A stretch of DNA of 14,118 nucleotides. It comes from Actinomycetes bacterium. GTDB lineage: Bacteria > Actinomycetota > Acidimicrobiia > Acidimicrobiales > UBA8190. Position numbers and translations under genes: made by a program. Where the stretch lies: the NCBI GenBank assembly GCA_021779775.1, contig JAJYAB010000014.1, positions 1 to 14,118 of the forward strand. Direction: 5' to 3'. The notes beneath the pieces were generated by a model. It searched no databases, was not told where the DNA came from, and saw only the letters and a program-made list of their open reading frames with translations. Below are positions 13,611-14,118 of the stretch, in pieces (position 1 is the stretch's first letter; each line of letters starts with the position of its first letter).

Positions 13611-13662
13611 GGGCACGGCGGAGACCAGGGTCGGGGCATGCCCGGAGCCAGGTCGGGGGAGG
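13597..13662 (+). repeat. Three imperfect tandem repeats at and after the DUF2017 stop
   Basis: Units of 20-24 bp starting CGGAG(A)CCAGG(G)T(A/C)GGGG occur at 13597-13618, 13619-13642 and 13643-13662. The first includes the last codons and stop of the DUF2017 gene. The 91-bp gap to tRNA-Glu otherwise holds only the putative tRNA promoter. Confidence 0.6.
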
Positions 13663-13674
13663 TGGACGGTCTGC

Positions 13675-13680
13675 TAGCCT
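13675..13680 (+). promoter_or_regulatory. Possible -10 element of the tRNA cluster
   Basis: TAGCCT, preceded by TGC as in an extended -10, lies 21 bp before tRNA-Glu. It is the same hexamer as the one before the ABC transporter. No convincing -35 is seen in the GC-rich repeats upstream. Confidence 0.35.
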
Positions 13681-13701
13681 GCGTGAACCCTGCTCGGTCA
13701 T

Positions 13702-13774
13702 GCCCCCATCGTCTAGTGGCCGAGGACGCCGCCCTTTCAAGGCGGTAACACGGGTTCGAATCCCGTTGGGGGTG
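13702..13774 (+). tRNA. tRNA-Glu (anticodon TTC)
   Basis: The acceptor arms GCCCCCA and TGGGGGT pair (with one G-U at position 1-72). The anticodon stem CCGCC/GGCGG encloses a loop with TTC, and the T arm CGGG-TTCGAAT-CCCG is canonical. The discriminator base is G, as usual for tRNA-Glu. CCA is not encoded: the gene is followed by CAG. Confidence 0.95.
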
Positions 13775-13800
13775 CAGCGGATGGGGATGCCGCTTCCCAG

Positions 13801-13875
13801 GGTCCTGTGGTGCAGTCTGGAGTGCACGCCGGCCTGTCAAGCCGGAGGTCGCGGGTTCAAATCCCGTCAGGACCG
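13801..13875 (+). tRNA. tRNA-Asp (anticodon GTC)
   Basis: The acceptor arms GGTCCTG and CAGGACC pair fully. The anticodon stem CCGGC/GCCGG holds CTGTCAA with GTC, and the T arm GCGGG-TTCAAAT-CCCGT is canonical. The discriminator is G, the usual identity base for tRNA-Asp. CCA is not encoded (CCG follows). Confidence 0.95.
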
Positions 13876-13901
13876 CCGACCCGCCCCCGGCGGGTCGACC
13901 C

Positions 13902-13977
13902 GGTCGGGTAGCTCAGTTGGCAGAGCGCGCGCCTGAAAAGCGCGAGGTCACCGGATCGACGCCGGTCCCGACCACCA
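13902..13977 (+). tRNA. tRNA-Phe (anticodon GAA) with encoded CCA
   Basis: The acceptor arms GGTCGGG and CCCGACC pair fully; the D stem is GCTC/GAGC; the anticodon stem CGCGC/GCGCG encloses CTGAAAA; the T stem ACCGG/CCGGT is intact. The T loop is ATCGACG, so position 54 is A in place of the near-universal T. Discriminator A and CCA (13975-13977) are encoded, unlike in the two tRNAs upstream. Confidence 0.93.
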
Positions 13978-14118
13978 AGGAAATAGCTATCCACCAGGTA
14001 TTTCGCATCTGAATTTGTCGCTCGTCCAAGCGCTCGAAATAGGGCAGGACGCGCAAAAGACGCGAACTTCGTGGCGGGAACCCTCTGTGCCGCGCTCGAA
14101 CGGCGGCGCGGGCACTGC
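13978..14118. other. Non-coding tail with lower G+C after tRNA-Phe
   Basis: No gene is seen. The first 73 or so bases are near 49% G+C by count, against about 70% elsewhere, and contain GAAATA/TATTTC as an inverted pair (13980-13985 and 13999-14004), a second CCACCA (13991-13996) 19 bp after that at the tRNA end, and a further GAAATA (14036-14041). At the window edge GTGCCGCGC (14087-14095) can pair with GCGCGGGCAC (14106-14115) apart from one bulged base. Confidence 0.5.

Noticed and set aside
1..14118. CRISPR array, insertion sequence or transposase
   Set aside because: No regularly spaced repeats of 24-40 bp, no transposase motifs and no paired terminal repeats were found; the repeats seen are short and local.

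Overview
This is a high-GC window, estimated by eye at about 70% G+C. It looks like a chromosome segment from an actinobacterium, probably a deep or environmental lineage such as Acidimicrobiia. The evidence for the phylum is a SenX3-RegX3 type two-component pair, a clpS-DUF2017 pair, the neighbourhood of heme A synthesis genes with an ABC transporter, an actinobacterial split-VirB4 type IV secretion operon (SCO6880 and DUF6112 families), and tRNA genes of actinobacterial type. The class is a guess; no 16S rRNA or other marker is present to settle it.

Layout. (A) 1-4773, minus strand: a tightly coupled five-gene type IV secretion/conjugation operon, read right to left as a DUF6112 pilin-like protein, a TrbL-like membrane protein, an SCO6880-family protein, a VirB4-like ATPase and a VirD4-like coupling protein that runs off the left edge. 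Junctions are GTGA overlaps or 2-nt gaps. A promoter with a 17-bp spacer is visible upstream. (B) 4953-7000, plus: a senX3-like histidine kinase and regX3-like response regulator in a TGATG overlap. They are followed by a remnant of a Fur-family regulator (6997-7236) that keeps only the metal-binding half and begins in an exact 19-bp tandem duplication. (C) 7197-8486, minus: serS. (D) 8514-10216, plus: an ABC-2 exporter (ATPase plus permease) divergent from serS over only 27 bp. (E) 10241-11717, minus: ctaB (heme O synthase) overlapping a membrane-anchored thioredoxin-like tlpA/resA gene. (F) 11814-13610, plus: ctaA (heme A synthase), clpS and a DUF2017 gene. (G) 13702-13977, plus: tRNA-Glu(TTC), tRNA-Asp(GTC) and tRNA-Phe(GAA). 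(H) 13978-14118: non-coding, with a sharp fall in G+C just after tRNA-Phe.

How the genes fit together. CtaB and CtaA act in sequence (heme B to heme O to heme A) for an aa3-type cytochrome oxidase. The thioredoxin-like protein could supply reductant outside the membrane for oxidase or cytochrome assembly, and the ABC exporter resembles the one beside ctaA in mycobacteria. Thus 8.5-12.8 kb reads as a respiratory assembly neighbourhood. ClpS and DUF2017 form a proteolysis-related pair attached to the end of the ctaA transcript. The secretion operon is a separate accessory module placed divergently beside senX3-regX3.

Most of the window is explained by known families. The items most worth a second look are the decapitated Fur remnant with its junction duplication, the 16-bp perfect palindrome at the ctaA promoter, the overlapping back-to-back promoters between serS and the ABC transporter, and the composition break at the 3' end of tRNA-Phe.
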